A DNA stretch of 64,000 nt from Alligator mississippiensis (lineage: Eukaryota > Chordata > Crocodylia > Alligatoridae): positions 43,693,892 through 43,757,891 of the forward strand of contig NC_081835.1 in the NCBI RefSeq assembly GCF_030867095.1. Direction: 5' to 3'. The position numbers and the translations under genes were made by a program. Positions 32,400-44,690 of the stretch are shown piece by piece (positions within the stretch are counted from its first letter, which is position 1; the number at the start of each line of letters is the position of its first letter). Below the pieces are notes generated by a model that worked only from the letters and a program-made list of their open reading frames with translations, made no database searches and had not been told where the DNA came from.

Positions 32400-33399
32400 A
32401 GGGAGTTCATTGTCCGAAAGAAACTCTTGTCTCTTGGCTTCCTCTAAAGGCCACACTCACCACTGTTTCTCTAGCTTTCTGGTGCTGCTCTGGCTGCTCT
32501 CTCTCACACACATTCACATACAAAATACTGGGTGGTAACTAAACACAGCCTCAGCTGCCAGCCCTCAGGAAAAACCTTTAGGCAATATGGCCCAGCATCT
32601 ACTCAAGGAGTTTTCTTGAAGTTTGCTTCATGCAGGTTGTAGGTGATTCCTACATCACACATCCAGAACTGCCACTTGCACCTTTGGTAGTTACTTCATG
32701 AATTCCCACAACAGTTAATCACCTGCTTTCTTTTTCTCTCTCATGCCCTCCTTCTCAGTACCCTTCCATGTGCTTGGTCGCTGCAGTTCTATACATCCCA
32801 AAGAATGCTTTGCCTTGGCCGTAACCAGTCAATACAGCATTTGTATATCAGGCAAGATGGGAAATTAATGTATTATGGGATGGAATGTAGGAATTTGTGG
32901 AAGGAGGCAGTGTATCCCACAATAAATATCCTGCTCACAGTACACTGCAAAAGTTTCCCACCAGGCAATGCAGCAGAAGGGACAGTGAAATACTTATCTC
33001 CATACCATCCTTTGCTAATACTATCTGTCACTGTCAGGGTGGGTTGCACTAGGAAATGCAGCCAAATGTGGACAGCCTGTCCTGATGCTAGCAAAACAGC
33101 TGCCACTAACACTTCCTAGTGCAGACAAAGGCTGAGTCAATTCCTCAGCTGCCCTTCAGCCTGTACGTCAGATGCCGCCTATGTGTCCTTCAGGCTGTGT
33201 GTCAAATGCCATCCTCCATCCAGTCATTTCTAGAAACCAGATTTAACAGCATCATGGGAAAAATGAGTTCATTGGCAGCCTACTGGTGTGTGTGTACTCT
33301 GTGCCCAAGCCATATAAAAACCAAGCGTTACAAACTTTGTACAACCAGGCAAAAACCATATGACTAGAAGGGTTGGTTAGCCTTGCAAAGAACATTTTG
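32400..33399. other. Gene-free stretch downstream of HYAL1
   Basis: No gene recognised. Short repeated-looking phrases (gtatcccacaataaat, tcatgggaaaaatg) hint at old DNA-transposon material, but I could not delimit an element. Confidence 0.4.
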
Positions 33400-33405
33400 T
33401 TTATT
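33400..33405 (-). terminator. Candidate HYAL1 poly(A) signal (AATAAA)
   Basis: AATAAA on the minus strand about 670 bases after the HYAL1 stop codon. It is the first canonical hexamer I found downstream, which gives a plausible 3'UTR length. Confidence 0.45.
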
Positions 33406-34073
33406 GCTGTACATGCAAATTGGATCATCCAGCTGGTACAAGAATTACTGGCACAATTAAAGCATGTGATTTTCCTTCACTGTTGAATTAAGATTTTTTT
33501 CCAGTGAAGCACTGTGTCTTCTTTTACATTACGCTGAATCGCTTTAGCACTAGTATGTGCTTTTTACATGTCTGTATATAATGCCTGACCTGCAAACTGA
33601 GTTGGTTTGTATTTCTGGGGGTGAAACATAAATCTCTGGACATTGTAGACATGCTGGAGATGCATTTAATTCCACTACATGACATTTATGTGAGCAAAAT
33701 GAATGAGTTGGGGCAAGATTCCCTTCATGTGAGTGCTCATGTGGATCCACGCATGTGGCATTTGTGAAAATCTCCACTTGGAAGATGCACTGCACCAAGT
33801 GGAGTGTATGTGTACGTGTGCATGTGTGTGTTGGGGAGTTCTATGCCTCTGGAAGAGGGTGCATGGGGCCTGTGGGATATCTATATGTATACAGTAGAGA
33901 TTCAAGTGGAAGGTTTCCAGGACCATATGGAGTGGGTGCATGTTTAGGGTGTGCCCCCTGGGGAGAGGATACAGAGTCATGTGCGTCAAGTGCATCTGTG
34001 GAATGGGGCTGTGCATGGGGACAGAATATAGGAGTCGGTAGGCCATGTGGATGGGTGCTCTCTATTAGGGGTG

Positions 34074-34394
34074 TCATTCTGCAGTGGCTTTGTTTTCACA
34101 CCATTCCCCTTCCCAGCCCTCATAGCATTGGCATATGAATTCTTCCATCATCTTGGCCTCATCAGCATCTGACTTGTGTCCCAGCAGGAAGAAGCGGTGC
34201 TCCTTGGGGTCTCTCTCTATGGTGAAGCTGGCAGGGCTGAGGTGCAGATAAGCCTCAGGGTGAGTCTCTCTCCGCACACAGCGCCCATGGCTGGAGCAAA
34301 CTGCCTCACTGCACAAAATAGTGCTGCTGGTCACATTCATGATGTAGTGACCCAGGATTCCATCCACAAACTTCTTCACTGCCAGGCAGGACTC
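34074..34394 (-). CDS. HYAL1: HYAL1 coding exon 3
   Basis: The last coding exon starts after a TTGCAG acceptor at 34,395 and encodes 106 residues, ending ENKATAE and a TGA at 34,074-34,076. It holds the family's C-terminal EGF-like region: CLAVKKFVDGILGHYIMNVT, then a cysteine series (CSEAVCSSHGRC) and the closing CQCYEGWEGEWC. No hydrophobic tail follows, in line with HYAL1 being soluble and lysosomal rather than GPI-anchored like HYAL2. The phase (0) matches exon 2. Confidence 0.95.
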   Translation of the reverse strand, partial: ESCLAVKKFVDGILGHYIMNVTSSTILCSEAVCSSHGRCVRRETHPEAYLHLSPASFTIERDPKEHRFFLLGHKSDADEAKMMEEFICQCYEGWEGEWCENKATAE

Positions 34395-34719
34395 CTGCAA
34401 TGGATCATGGCAAAGGCTGAGATGGAGCAGTGCGTGGGAGCAGAGGGGTCCATGTCCCTGCTGTGCTTTCTTGCAGCAAACCCCCACCTGCCCATCTCTG
34501 GAATTGGCATGATTACCCTCCCAACTTTGAGTACATGGGATCCACGGGCACGGACACCCTCTCCTGGCCTCACTGCTTCAAGAGGCTCACATGTGGGAGT
34601 TGCTAGGTATTCACCCTGAGACAGCCAATCCTCTGATTGCAGTGCCACCCACATCCCAGTGCAGCCATACCAGGATTCCCATTGGACCTAGAAACAGCCT
34701 TATCCTCCCCTTAACTCAC

Positions 34720-34809
34720 CCGGGAGTTGCTATAATCCTCACTCCCCCACAGGACAATCCCAGCAGCACCTTGAGAAGCACTCTCTCCAATAGTGTTTTC
34801 CAAGTCTTC
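34720..34809 (-). CDS. HYAL1: HYAL1 coding exon 2
   Basis: A 90-base, phase-0 exon encoding 30 residues, EDLENTIGESASQGAAGIVLW and on to YSNSR. It is flanked by a CTTGCAG acceptor and a CGG|GTGAGT donor. The GESAxxGAAG motif is diagnostic for vertebrate hyaluronidases. HYAL2 exon 2 has the same length and phase. Confidence 0.96.
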
Positions 34810-35473
34810 CTGCAAGAAGATGTTGAAGCAAAGAGAATAAGCAGCCTTGACAACTAACACCTGGGCTGGAAGGGACACAGCTTCCTTGGGATCCAGATAT
34901 ACAGGATCCCTGTTCATCTGGATCAACATGGAGCAGTCAGTTCCCCTGGCAACCCTCGTCACAGTGGGAGCAGTCATTCCCCTGGCAACCCCCTTGCCCT
35001 GCCTCAGCCACTGTGAGGACACAGCCTTGGAGAGCAGTGGGTCAGAGAACATGCAAAGAAGCATGATGCTGGGCTAGTGACTCAAGTCCCTGACAGCCGC
35101 TGCTATGGCACCATCTGCCATGTAGGAGCAGGGGTGTTGCAACCGACCCTGCAGTGAAGTAATATCTCCAACACGCCTCTTTTTGAATGCCTAGATCTGC
35201 CCATGGCTCTTGCTGTGACCCCCCGGATCATCCCTCCCTCTTTGTTCTCCCTTGTCCTCCAAGATGTCTACTGCTTTCTATACTGCTATAGACAGAGAGC
35301 AAGCTGCAGGGAGGAGGCTAAAGACCCATGCCGTTAAGATGAGAGAACCAGCCTGGAGAAAGCAGAGAGGACTGGGACTGCTGGGAGACATCATCTGGGA
35401 CAGGACAACTACTGGTGGCTCTGCAGAGATGGGGAGGCAAAGATGCATGTGGACAGTGTGGGGAGGGCCTCAC

Positions 35474-36400
35474 CTGTGAAAGAAAGTCATCTGTGAGCTC
35501 ATACGAGATGTGGGCATAAGGTATGACAGGGAGACTGCCACCTGTTACCCACTTCTGCACCCTGAATGCCTCCCCAATGCGGTGGCGGACGTATGTCAGA
35601 ACCTTGCCTGATGCCTCCAGCTCCTTGGGCAAGTAGATGCTGGGATAGAGCGCCCCGCTCTGGTTCCACAGCCACTGCAGCTGGTCATTCCTCTGCTGCT
35701 CAATCTCAGGGCATTCCCCTGTGTAGTTGACATTTTTGAAGTCATTGTTATAGCAGCAGGGGAAGCCATAGAAGCCCCAGAATCCACCAGGCCTCAGGCA
35801 TTCGCCCAGTGCTAGGGTTTGCTCCATGAAGGCCCGGCCACTTTTCTCAAACACCAGTTCGGCTTTCTTTACCACCCTCTTGGGAGACCAGTCAGGATGG
35901 CGCTCTTGGACAAGGGCTATGGACTTCTTCTTATAGATGTCCAGGCTGTCCCAGTTCCGAACCCACAAAGGGCGCCAGCTCTCCCAGTCAATCACTGCCA
36001 GGCCCCGAAAGTTGGGATCCAAGATGTCAGCCTTGATGTCTTGCTCAGCCTTCTGGAGATGGGCCGGGAGGCTGCTGTTGAAGGGGACACCCCCGTTAAC
36101 TGGGAACCCATCCTTGGTGTAATATGGATAGAGGCCAAGCTTGGTGCTGTAGAAGATGGTCATCTGGTTGCCCATAAAGGACTCATTGCGGTTCAGTACC
36201 ACATCAAAGATTCCCAAGTCAAGGGACACATGAAATTTCTTTTCACAGTTCTCGGTTGGTGCATTCCAGACGGTAACAAATGGGCGGTCAAAGAAAATGG
36301 GGCCTGTGCCATGGCCTGCGAAGCCCCAAGCAAACATGGGTAGACTCAGCAAGCAAGCCCAAGATAGCAGAAGCCCCAGGGCCTCTCTTCTGAGCTTCAT
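35474..36400 (-). CDS. HYAL1: HYAL1 coding exon 1 (signal peptide and catalytic domain)
   Basis: HYAL1 is the acid-active lysosomal hyaluronidase that degrades hyaluronan to small oligosaccharides (GH56). This exon gives 309 residues from MKLRREALGLLLSWACLLSL, a clear signal peptide, to DDFLSQ before a CAG|GTGAGG donor. The catalytic motif AVIDWESWRPLW places Asp and Glu near residues 138 and 140. Sequons NES (~72), NSS (~108) and NYTG are seen. With exons 2 and 3 the protein is 445 residues (human 435) and no break is present. Upstream, a likely acceptor (cttccactgcag) before 36,443 implies a noncoding first exon, perhaps in the CpG island at 37.3-38.2 kb. HYAL1 rather than HYAL3 is inferred from position between NAA80 and HYAL2 and the soluble C-terminus. 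A broken partial copy lies at 24.5-25.9 kb. Confidence 0.95.
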
Positions 36401-37329
36401 GTCTGGTCCTCAGCACCAGAGAAGAGCTGAGTATGTTGTGGCTCTGCAGTGGAAGACCTCACAATAATATTTGCTCTCTGGTGACCTTGGCTGATATGTG
36501 GGTGGTCCCAGTTCCTAATGTAGAAATCAATACTCCCAGCCTACGCAGGCCTTCTCTTGAGTCCTGATGCAGCTTCATCCCCCACTTTTCCTGGCTGGGG
36601 AGGGAGTACCAGGACTACAGGGCCATGCAGCCAAGAGTGCAGTTCAAGTGCAAGCCCTCTGTATCCTTGCCCATGGGCTCTGGTTGGCCAGAGGCAAGAA
36701 ATTTCTGTAATATCTTTTACTGGAGCAGCTGTGTAGTTCGGGGAAATCTTGGATTAGTCAGTCCCAGGTTAATTATTTACCACCTGTGAGAGAGAGAGCA
36801 GGTGTGTTGGAGAGAGCACTGAGCCAACCACACAGGAGTTAGGGCTTCAGTGATAAACTGCAAGGTCAGAATCCAAAGGAGGGGGAGCGGGGATGGCGGG
36901 GAAACAAAGCAGCCCTCATCACCACTCCCAGCTTGTCCAGGGCTAGGCTGGCTCCCTGCTGCCTGCTCCCCAGTGCCCTGCCTTACCTTAACTGACTGAG
37001 CAGGGCCCCTTGAGGCGCTTCCTGGCCTGCTGGGGCTGTCAGCCATGCCCGTGGGGAATTCTCATCAAGCTGCTCTGGGCAGCTCTCTGGTTGTGGCTCC
37101 AGCATCTCTGCAGCCCGTGTGGGGCGACCCCCTATGACCCTGCTGCAGCTGAGCAGAGAGCCAGGCCTGGCCTGCAGCAGCAGAGAGAAGGAAAGGTCTG
37201 GGTCTGCCCTGCCTCTGAGGCTCCGCAGAAACAGGCTCCCACCGCCGCACAGCTCAAGGCGGAGGGGTTATGGCAGCGGCAAACATGTGTCATGGGGGCA
37301 GCCAAGGGGTCCTCAGGGGAGGAGCGGTA

Positions 37330-38190
37330 ACTCCTGCTTTGTCCGGCTCTGCACCACTGGCCAGCCCCCAGGCAGGCTGCACTCCAGCCCCGTCCCCCTG
37401 CGCTCCTGGCCAGCCCGGTGCATCGGCCCCAGCCTGGAAACCCGCCCCCCCACCCCGGCCTCACGCAGCTGCCCCAGGACAGGCCCGGCCCCGCCCGCCG
37501 CCGCAGGGGCACCACTTTCCCGGGGGCCGCTCAGGCTCTGCCCGCGCTCCTCGCAGGGGCTCCCGGCTCCCGGCCCGGCGGCCCAGAGCAGCAGCCCGGG
37601 GCAGGGCCCCGCCGCCTGGAGCCCGATCGGCAGCCCCGAGCCCCGGGCGGCGGCGGGGCCCTGCCCTGGGCCGCGGGGAGGCAGCTCCAACCCCCCCACG
37701 CCGCAGCGGGGAAGGGCAAGGGGCCGGGGCAGGGAGGTCGGCGGCGCCCCACGTGCAAACGGCCCGGGCAGGACCGTGCAGCTGCGGCCGCGGCTCCCGC
37801 TGAGCCCTTGTGGGCCCGGCAGGGCGTCGTGTGCCCCCCTCGCCGAGCCTGGCTCCGCACCCCGCAAGGCCCTGCCCTGGACCCGGGCGGGCAGACGGCG
37901 GGAAACCTGCCCCACAGCCTCAGCTCACCCCCGACTCCTGCTCGCCGCCCGCAGCTCCGCTGTTCCGGGGAGAAGGGGGCACCCGCGGCCCTGCTCCGGG
38001 CTGGCGGCAGCACCACAGGCCGGCTCCAGCCTCCTCCTCGTTGTCAGCAAGGGCCGGTGCCACCCCTGCACTCCTCCTTGACTCCAACAGCCACGTGTCC
38101 GAGCCCGGCATCTCCCGGGCCCGCGCCCTGAGGCTGCCCCGCACTGTTCTCGCATTGCCTGGCTCCAGACAGGACACGTGTTGCCCACTC
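37330..38190 (-). promoter_or_regulatory. CpG island, probable HYAL1 promoter region
   Basis: A dense CpG- and GC-rich block about 1 kb upstream of the HYAL1 start codon and 2.4 kb beyond the 3' end of HYAL2. Open frames through it on both strands are arginine/proline/glycine-rich and look like compositional artefacts. It is most simply the promoter and noncoding first exon of HYAL1. An independent noncoding transcript cannot be excluded. Confidence 0.55.
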
Positions 38191-38199
38191 TCCCAGCTG

Positions 38200-40546
38200 A
38201 CCCCGCAGCATCCCGGGTCCTGCACATCCGCCCCCCCCCGAGACATTCCGAGCCAAGGGAAACAGCTGGTTCTAAATAGGACATACCCAGGCACGAAGGG
38301 CTGAGGCCTTCATGGTGACACTGCTACTTTAGCTATGCAGGGCCAGGCTGGGCAGTGCTGCAGGGGAGAGCAGCCCCCAGTCTAGGCACTGCAGAGTGGA
38401 GAGTGGGTGACTCAAAAGAAGGTGCTCACCCCCAGCCAGCGCTGACCTGTGTGGCACCAGGGGAGCACAATGCTGCAAGGAGTGGAGATGGGGGCTCAGC
38501 CCACACCAACTCAGGCTCTTCTGAGGGAGCTGTAGTGGAGCATGGGCCTCAGCAGGTGGCATGCTCACCATGCTGGCCCCAGTGCACTGGGTTTTTTAGA
38601 CCTCTAGGCCCTGTCCTCAATGGCAGGGGTTCATCCCAGGACCTAGGCCAGACTCCAGCCCATGACACTGGAGAAGTCCTTCCAAACACATGAGCAATGT
38701 TCAAAGCAAATGTAGACCTCAGGAGACAATGGCACCTCCCAAAGACTCTGCACCCTGACAGTCCTTCCCTTACACCCAAAGGCACACTGGACTAAGGCAG
38801 GATCCAGAGCAATGGGACTCCACTGAGGCAACACCCTTAACCTCTGAACCTATGCCTGTCAGCAAGAGTAGTCTAGGCTGCCTGTTGGAGCTGAGCATAG
38901 TCCTCCAGGGAGCATCTCACCCCACAGAGCTCAATGGGTCAGAGCAAGCCTCCCATGGTGGTTGTATGGCAAACTTTCGTTTAGTCGTCTCCTGCAGCAA
39001 GCACCCGCTCAGCAGGCTGTGACTCCAGGGGAAACCCCAGGAAGAACATTAGTCTGCCACCATAGCTGCCAATTCATGTGAGTTTCCTTCTTGCCTTGGA
39101 AAAACAGATACTCATACTACTGCTACACTCCCTCCCAGCAGGGGCTGCATTTTAACACCAGGTAGTTAGGGAGCAGGTTCATTTTGTAGAGACTCTGTCA
39201 GGCATGAAGGGAGCTTTGAGCCTAGGAAGAGCCTATAGGATGAGCAATATTTTTACAGCACAGCTGGGCATGAGAGACCACTTAACTGTCTTTAATGCAG
39301 AAGGGTATGTGACCCAGGCTGGACTAGACTCTCTAGAGGGGAAAAGCCCCCTACAGCTTAGACTGAACCAATGAATCCTACATCAAGACACAGCAGCACT
39401 CAAGCCGTTATGGACCCATGGCAAGGCACATAACTCTTTAGCCTCTACAAAGCCCTATGTGGGGGGAGTGGAAGATGGAGGGCAGAGATGCCCCAAACTG
39501 AAGTGCTCAGGAGCAACTGACAACTTCCTAACAGGCGCTGGGCAGCCAAGGGCTGATGCCCGAGTGAGGCAGGGTTTACTGCAGAATCTGCTGTGGCAGG
39601 AGGGTGTGTGCAAAACTGATTCGAGCCCCCATTCACCCCCAGCACAGCTCAAGGAATTCAGTCCTTGACAGCCCCAAGCCTGCCTCCCTGAAAAAGGGTG
39701 AAGCAGCCACCACACAGAACAGGGGAGGGGGCATCCCCATGCAATGCAAATCAAGGCACCCACGCTCTTTCCATTTTTTAATTCTGAGGTAAAGCACTTT
39801 GGTTTCTCTGTAACAGACACAGGGTCATTTCCCCTGGGCAGGGCTGTGCTGGGGGCATCTCCCACCAGCATCCCCCACAGAGTGTTTTTAAGACATATAC
39901 AGCAGCATTTGACCCTATAGGGCCTGCCCAAACAGGTGGTCTCATTGCAGCAGACCACCCCCTGCCCCCCCATCTGTTTCTCAGTGCTTACCTAGCCCTC
40001 TCCTTACAACAGGAGAAGGGCTCTATTACTCCTAGCACCTGCTCAGGCCTGGCCTAAAGTGGAGGGTTGGGGGGGGGAGTGACACTGGGCTCCTGCTGAA
40101 AGCCCAGACCCCTCCACAACTGCTCTCATTCCACAAGTCCCACTGAGATAGGGGTGAGTGCTCCCTCTTGCTGTCAGGTGCTGGTGCCAATCCAGAGACA
40201 GGGAGAACAGAGGGGAAGCTCATGACAAGCTCCCTGTCCCAGGGGAAAGAAGTCAGTCCAAGTCCCATCCATGCTCTTCTCCACCAAGGCAGATACCCCT
40301 GCCAGCTGCCACCAGATGTCATTCCTCAGGCACCCCCGTTGCAGCTGCCATGGAGAGCAGAGGTGCCTGGAGCAGCCTCTTGTCTTTCAAGGGGCCAGTG
40401 GCAGGAGAGGTAGGCCTGTCACACAGTTTTGCTACATTGCCACTAAACAAGATACAAAAGGCTTGTGGCTTCTCTGTCTGTGCCCCAGCTACAGATAGAA
40501 TCTACAGTGCCCAGCCCCTCCCACGAGGAAGTGAGTCAGGCAGGGG
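38200..40546. other. HYAL2 3' flank, no gene
   Basis: Unique-looking DNA containing the HYAL2 3'UTR. The only poly(A)-like hexamer noted is a variant ATTAAA on the minus strand at 39,776-39,781, about 770 bases after the stop; this is weak evidence. No coding exon seen. Confidence 0.4.
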
Positions 40547-40954
40547 CTAGCCCAAGCAGGTGAGGAGTGCCAGGGTCATCAGCACCAGGAGGTCCAGGAC
40601 ACCAAGTGGGTTAAATGTGTCCCTGGCACCACTGACTGACTGCTTACATGCCTCACCCTCCCAGCCCAGGTAGCAGTGGCACTGGAAATGGGTCCGTAGG
40701 TAGGCAGTATCTGCTGAAGAGAATTCTCCATCCGCCCACAGCAGTGGCTCCTGCCCATCGGGCATCTGCCGGCGCTGGATGCGGAAGGTGGCAGGGTTGA
40801 GGTGCAAGAAGGCGTTGGAGTTGCTGTCTTTGCGCAGGCAGCGCCCATGGCCATGGCACAGCTCCTGGCTGCAGTGCTGGGCGGCTGTGGTGACATTGAC
40901 GATGTAGCGACCCAACTCCCCCTCCATGTAGGTCTTGATGCTCTGGCAGGCCTC
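40547..40954 (-). CDS. HYAL2: HYAL2 coding exon 3
   Basis: It follows a CCCCAG acceptor at 40,955 and encodes 135 residues ending in TAG at 40,547-40,549. It has EACQSIKTYMEGELGRYIVN, the EGF-like cysteines (CSQELCHGHGRC and CHCYLGWEGEAC) and a hydrophobic C-terminus (LGVLDLLVLMTLALLTCLG) preceded by small residues (SVSGA). This is the layout of a GPI-attachment signal, as known for HYAL2, and it separates this gene from HYAL1. Confidence 0.95.
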   Translation of the reverse strand, partial: EACQSIKTYMEGELGRYIVNVTTAAQHCSQELCHGHGRCLRKDSNSNAFLHLNPATFRIQRRQMPDGQEPLLWADGEFSSADTAYLRTHFQCHCYLGWEGEACKQSVSGARDTFNPLGVLDLLVLMTLALLTCLG

Positions 40955-43271
40955 CTGGGGAAGGAATGAGGTGTAAGAGCTCACCAAGGGCAGCCTGGGG
41001 GATGTATGGGGAAAAAAAATATACCCCTGGAGAGCGAGGGCCTCGTTGGGCAGCAGAAGCATACTCAGTCCCACAAACAAGTCTCAGCCCAGCCAGGAAC
41101 CAGGGGCAGAGGCCCATAAGGACACACCCAGTTGTACCCACTGCTGGTGAGATTCCCTCCCTTGCTCAGGCTGCGGCAAGGTCTGCCACACCAGACTGAC
41201 AACTATATTGGCAGGGGACAACCACATGCCATCCTAAAGGCTTCTCCCCAGGGCAGAGCTCCAAGGCCAGGAGAGTGGCACCACAGGGCAGCATCCGGCC
41301 TGCAGAACCACTGTGCCTGGTGAGGAGGCAGGAGGAGACCTAGGCACTAAGCATACACATGCACGCATGTTCAGGTCTGGCCCCTTTTAACTTGTAGGTG
41401 CTGGAGTCACAGATACCTGGAAGGGAATCCCTACACCTCCCAGAGCATGGTACTCTGGTCTGCTCTCCCCACCTCCAGTAATTCTACAGGGACAACTTCC
41501 TGGTGTGGCAGTAGAGGATGCCGAGGTAGCACCCTGGACATATTCAGAACCGCAGTGCACCACAGAGGCTGGCTCTTCCTCCCGTGCTCTGTACCAAGCG
41601 CCATTAACCCTTCCCTAGAGCTAAAAGGGGTGCTAAGCCTGGGCAGCTTCCACCATGGGAAAGAGGGTGGGAGGGGGAACTGGGGAAACTGAGACATGGA
41701 TAAGCATCTTGCCTAGAGCCAAGGTGAGTCCATGTGGGAACCCCAGGGAGCTGCCTTGTAGTTCACCTGCTTGTCTCCACATCTCTCATACTGCTTCTCC
41801 TACAAGTGCCCCAGTACCCCAATTCCCAGGGGGCCATGGTAGGCATCAGCTGCCCTTACACAGACCTGCCTCACCCCCAAGAATGCTCAAGGGGCTGACG
41901 CTTAGAAGAGACCAAGCAAGGAGCCCACTCCATGCACCCTGGGCTTGGGAGCTGTCAGAGCCCAGGCCAAAACAGCTGGCAGCATATTGCCTTCTCACAG
42001 CACAGGCTACAGGTGGATCAGACTGCCAAGGGCAGAAGAACTAGCTCTTCTCCCTTCACCCTCTGTAGCTGCTTGACCTCTGGGGCCATCCTCACATGAG
42101 CACTGCATCAGGGAACTTCTACCCACAGATCAGCCAGGCAGCCAGCAGGCATGCCAACTGGCTACACCAGCCCCTACCATGGCACCCTGATGCTAAGACC
42201 CTGGTGATACAGGCCAGGCATCCAGTACATAGATTTCATAGACATTAGGGCTGGAAGGGACCTTGGAAGATCAGAGTCCAGCCCCCTGCCCCAGGGGCAG
42301 GAAGTCAGCTAGGGTCAAAGGATCCCAGCAAATTAAGCAACCAAACATTTCTTAAAAGAGTGCAGAGTAGGTGCTTGCACCACCTCTGGAAAGAGTCTAT
42401 TCCAGGCCTTGGGGGCTCAGACAGTAAAGAAGTTTTTCCTTATGTCCAGCCTAAGACTATCTTGGAGGAGTTTGTGACCATTGGACCTTATCATCCCTTG
42501 GGGTGCTCTGGTGAACAGGCGTTCCCCCAGATCTTGATGTACACCCCTTATATACTTATAGGTTGCCACCAGGTTCCCTCTGGGCCTGCGCTTTTCCAGG
42601 CTGAAGAGTCCCATGGCTCTCAGCCTTTCTTCATAAGGCCTGTTCTCTGGCCCTCTGATCATGCACGTGGCTTCTCTCTGGACTCTCTCAAGCTTCTCCA
42701 CATTCTTCTTGTATTGTAGAGCCCAGAATTGGATGCAGTACTCCAGCTGCGGCCTCACCAAGGCCAAGTACAGCGGGAGGATGACAACCTGAGATTTGCT
42801 TGAGAAGCATCTATGGATGCAAGCCAGAGTTTTGTTCACTTTACCAGCTGCGATATCACACTGGTGGCTCATGTTCATCTTGTGGTCAGTCACGACCTCC
42901 AAGTCCCTTTCGGCTGTGGTGCTAGCGAGCGTAGCACCGCTGAGCCTATAAGCATGATGCGGGTGCCCACCCCCCAGTGGATTACCTTGCATTTTTCCAC
43001 AGCAATGACTTTGCTTGGCCCTGTCCTCAGTTGGCTTTCAGTTGATCATTTGTGCCAACACCTCCGCATCCCATCAGCCCTTCATCCCAGCAGGATAAGA
43101 CTCCTGAAGGGACCTCCCGAAACATGGTCAGAGAAGCTCAGGCTGGACCATGCCGTTGACAGCAGGAGGTAAGAGCCCAGTTTGGGCAAAAACAACCCTG
43201 ACCCATGGCATCCAACCACAGGCAGTTCCAAGTGGCAGGACACCAACAGCACTGCATCCCCTCATACTTAC
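40955..43271 (-). other. HYAL2 intron 2
   Basis: Intron between coding exons 3 and 2, with a GTAAGT donor and CCCCAG acceptor. It contains a minus-strand CR1 fragment (42,229-42,995), so the LINE lies in the same orientation as the gene. Nothing else recognised. Confidence 0.85.
42229..42995 (-). mobile_element. CR1 LINE fragment in HYAL2 intron
   Basis: The 3' terminus at 42,229 reads 'catagatttcatagacatta' and 'gggctggaagggacctt'. A 191-codon minus frame (42,417-42,992) has LPLYLALVRPQLEYC, RGPENRPYEERLRAMGLFSL and [12 protein letters not shown]. The element is truncated on its 5' side just after the 'AERDLEV' region. It resembles the copies at 19.8 and 58.6 kb (tail built on TTTCATAGA). 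Confidence 0.9.
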
Positions 43272-43361
43272 CCGGCTTCCTGTTTGGTCAGCATCACCCC
43301 AAAAGATGGTGCCAGCTGCCCCCAGGGCAGCGCTCTCCCCAACAGTGGAGACCAGGTCTAC
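43272..43361 (-). CDS. HYAL2: HYAL2 coding exon 2
   Basis: A 90-base, phase-0 exon encoding VDLVSTVGESAALGAAGTIF and on to DQTGSR. It is bounded by a CATGCAG acceptor and a CGG|GTAAGT donor, and matches the conserved GESAALGAAG hyaluronidase motif. Confidence 0.96.
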
Positions 43362-43715
43362 CTGCATGGGGAAAAACCCAGACAAGGCCACAGATTAGAG
43401 CCAAAACTATCAGCAGGGGGTAGTGGGCAACACAGGGGCAAAGAGTGGGCTCCTTGCTTAGTGTCCTCCAAGGTTCAGCTGGTGTAGCTCCCCTACCCAG
43501 ACGGGTGTATGGGCAGCCAATCCATCCTGAGGCCAAGAGAACTAAGCATAGGCCCACACAGGGACACCACAACCCTACAGCTGACCCTGAGAGAAGTACA
43601 GGCTCTGCTTCCAGTTACCAGTGCTTTCATTTCAGCCTCAGCTCTAAGACTTCCAGCTAAGCAGGGTCAGGCTAGGTCTGCACCTGGATGGGACCTGCCA
43701 TCCATACTACACATA

Positions 43716-43831
43716 GGCAAGGTTCTTTGGGTAGATGTGTTATCTTTTATTAGACTAGCTTGCAAAGAACTTTTTCCCAACTGTTTTAGTTTGTCTAATA
43801 AAAATATCACATCTACCCAAAGAACCTTGCC
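43716..43831. repeat. Inverted repeat derived from a Penelope-like element tail
   Basis: The arms 43,716-43,755 and 43,793-43,831 are nearly perfect reverse complements (ggcaaggttctttgggtaga against tctacccaaagaaccttgcc) around a ~37-base loop. The right arm and following DNA ('ttagtttgtctaataaaaat', 'gcttagaccagcacggct') match the Penelope-like tail at 20.9-21.0 kb. Confidence 0.75.
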
Positions 43832-44659
43832 TGCCCATGTGCTTAGACCAGCACGGCTAGAACCAATAAACCTGCATCCATACTACTGGCATCTCAGTAG
43901 GGGGCACCAGAGCCCCACATGAGACTAGGAGGTGACCTCTGACTGGAGGCCTTTTCTGCTGGGCAAGTTCACCTGCCCCCCAGGCAGGGGGTGCACTGCC
44001 ACGCTCAGGGGGTGCACATGCACCCCATATGCCTCGCCAGTGGGGCAGGGAAGGGGAGGGGAGAGGTAGGATAGGGTAGATTAGCAGCTGTTTCCACAGG
44101 CTTTGAGCCAGGTCTCTACCCCATTCTGCTGTTCACATTCCAGTCTGGGACAGCAGGTAGGCTCCTGTGCTGGACCCAGCTGTGGAAGCAGAGGAGGGGC
44201 TTCCCTGCTCAGTCACTCCGGGAACTGCCAAAGGGCTGGGAGTCAGCAGGAAATGAGGTGGGAGGCAAGGAGATCAACCTGTTCCAGGCTCCATGCCTGC
44301 CTGAGGAGAATCTTTGCTTGGCAACAGCAGGACTGACTTGTTTAACAAGGGGGACTGGAAGCGCCAGCAAGAATCAGGGTCAGGAAATGCTCCCTGCCTA
44401 CAGCTCTACTTGTACACCTTGTTCCTGCCCTGGGCTCCAGCCTAGCCCACAGGCCTCTATCTCAGCCTCGCTGCTGGGCTTTACCCTGTTAAAGACCTTG
44501 CTCCTCATATTCAGCCAGCCATTTATCACCAAGTCAGTGCTGTACCCAGGCCACACCTGGGTTCCAAGGCTTTCAGGGCTTGATATCCAGGAATTAAGCT
44601 CTCATAATACCCCTATGAGCAATACCTGCTCACCCCATTTCCTCTGCCACCCCCACAGC

Positions 44660-44662
<3 letters not shown>

Positions 44663-44690
<28 letters not shown>
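44663..44690. repeat. (AC)14 microsatellite
   Basis: Fourteen uninterrupted AC dinucleotides in HYAL2 intron 1, likely polymorphic in length. Confidence 0.97.

Noticed and set aside
35819-36343. Plus-strand 174-codon frame opposite HYAL1
   Set aside because: Antisense shadow of HYAL1 exon 1.
37119-38304. Long overlapping open frames on both strands in the 37-38 kb CpG island
   Set aside because: Pro/Arg/Gly/Ala-rich frames without conserved motifs are expected in GC-rich DNA, where stop codons are rare.
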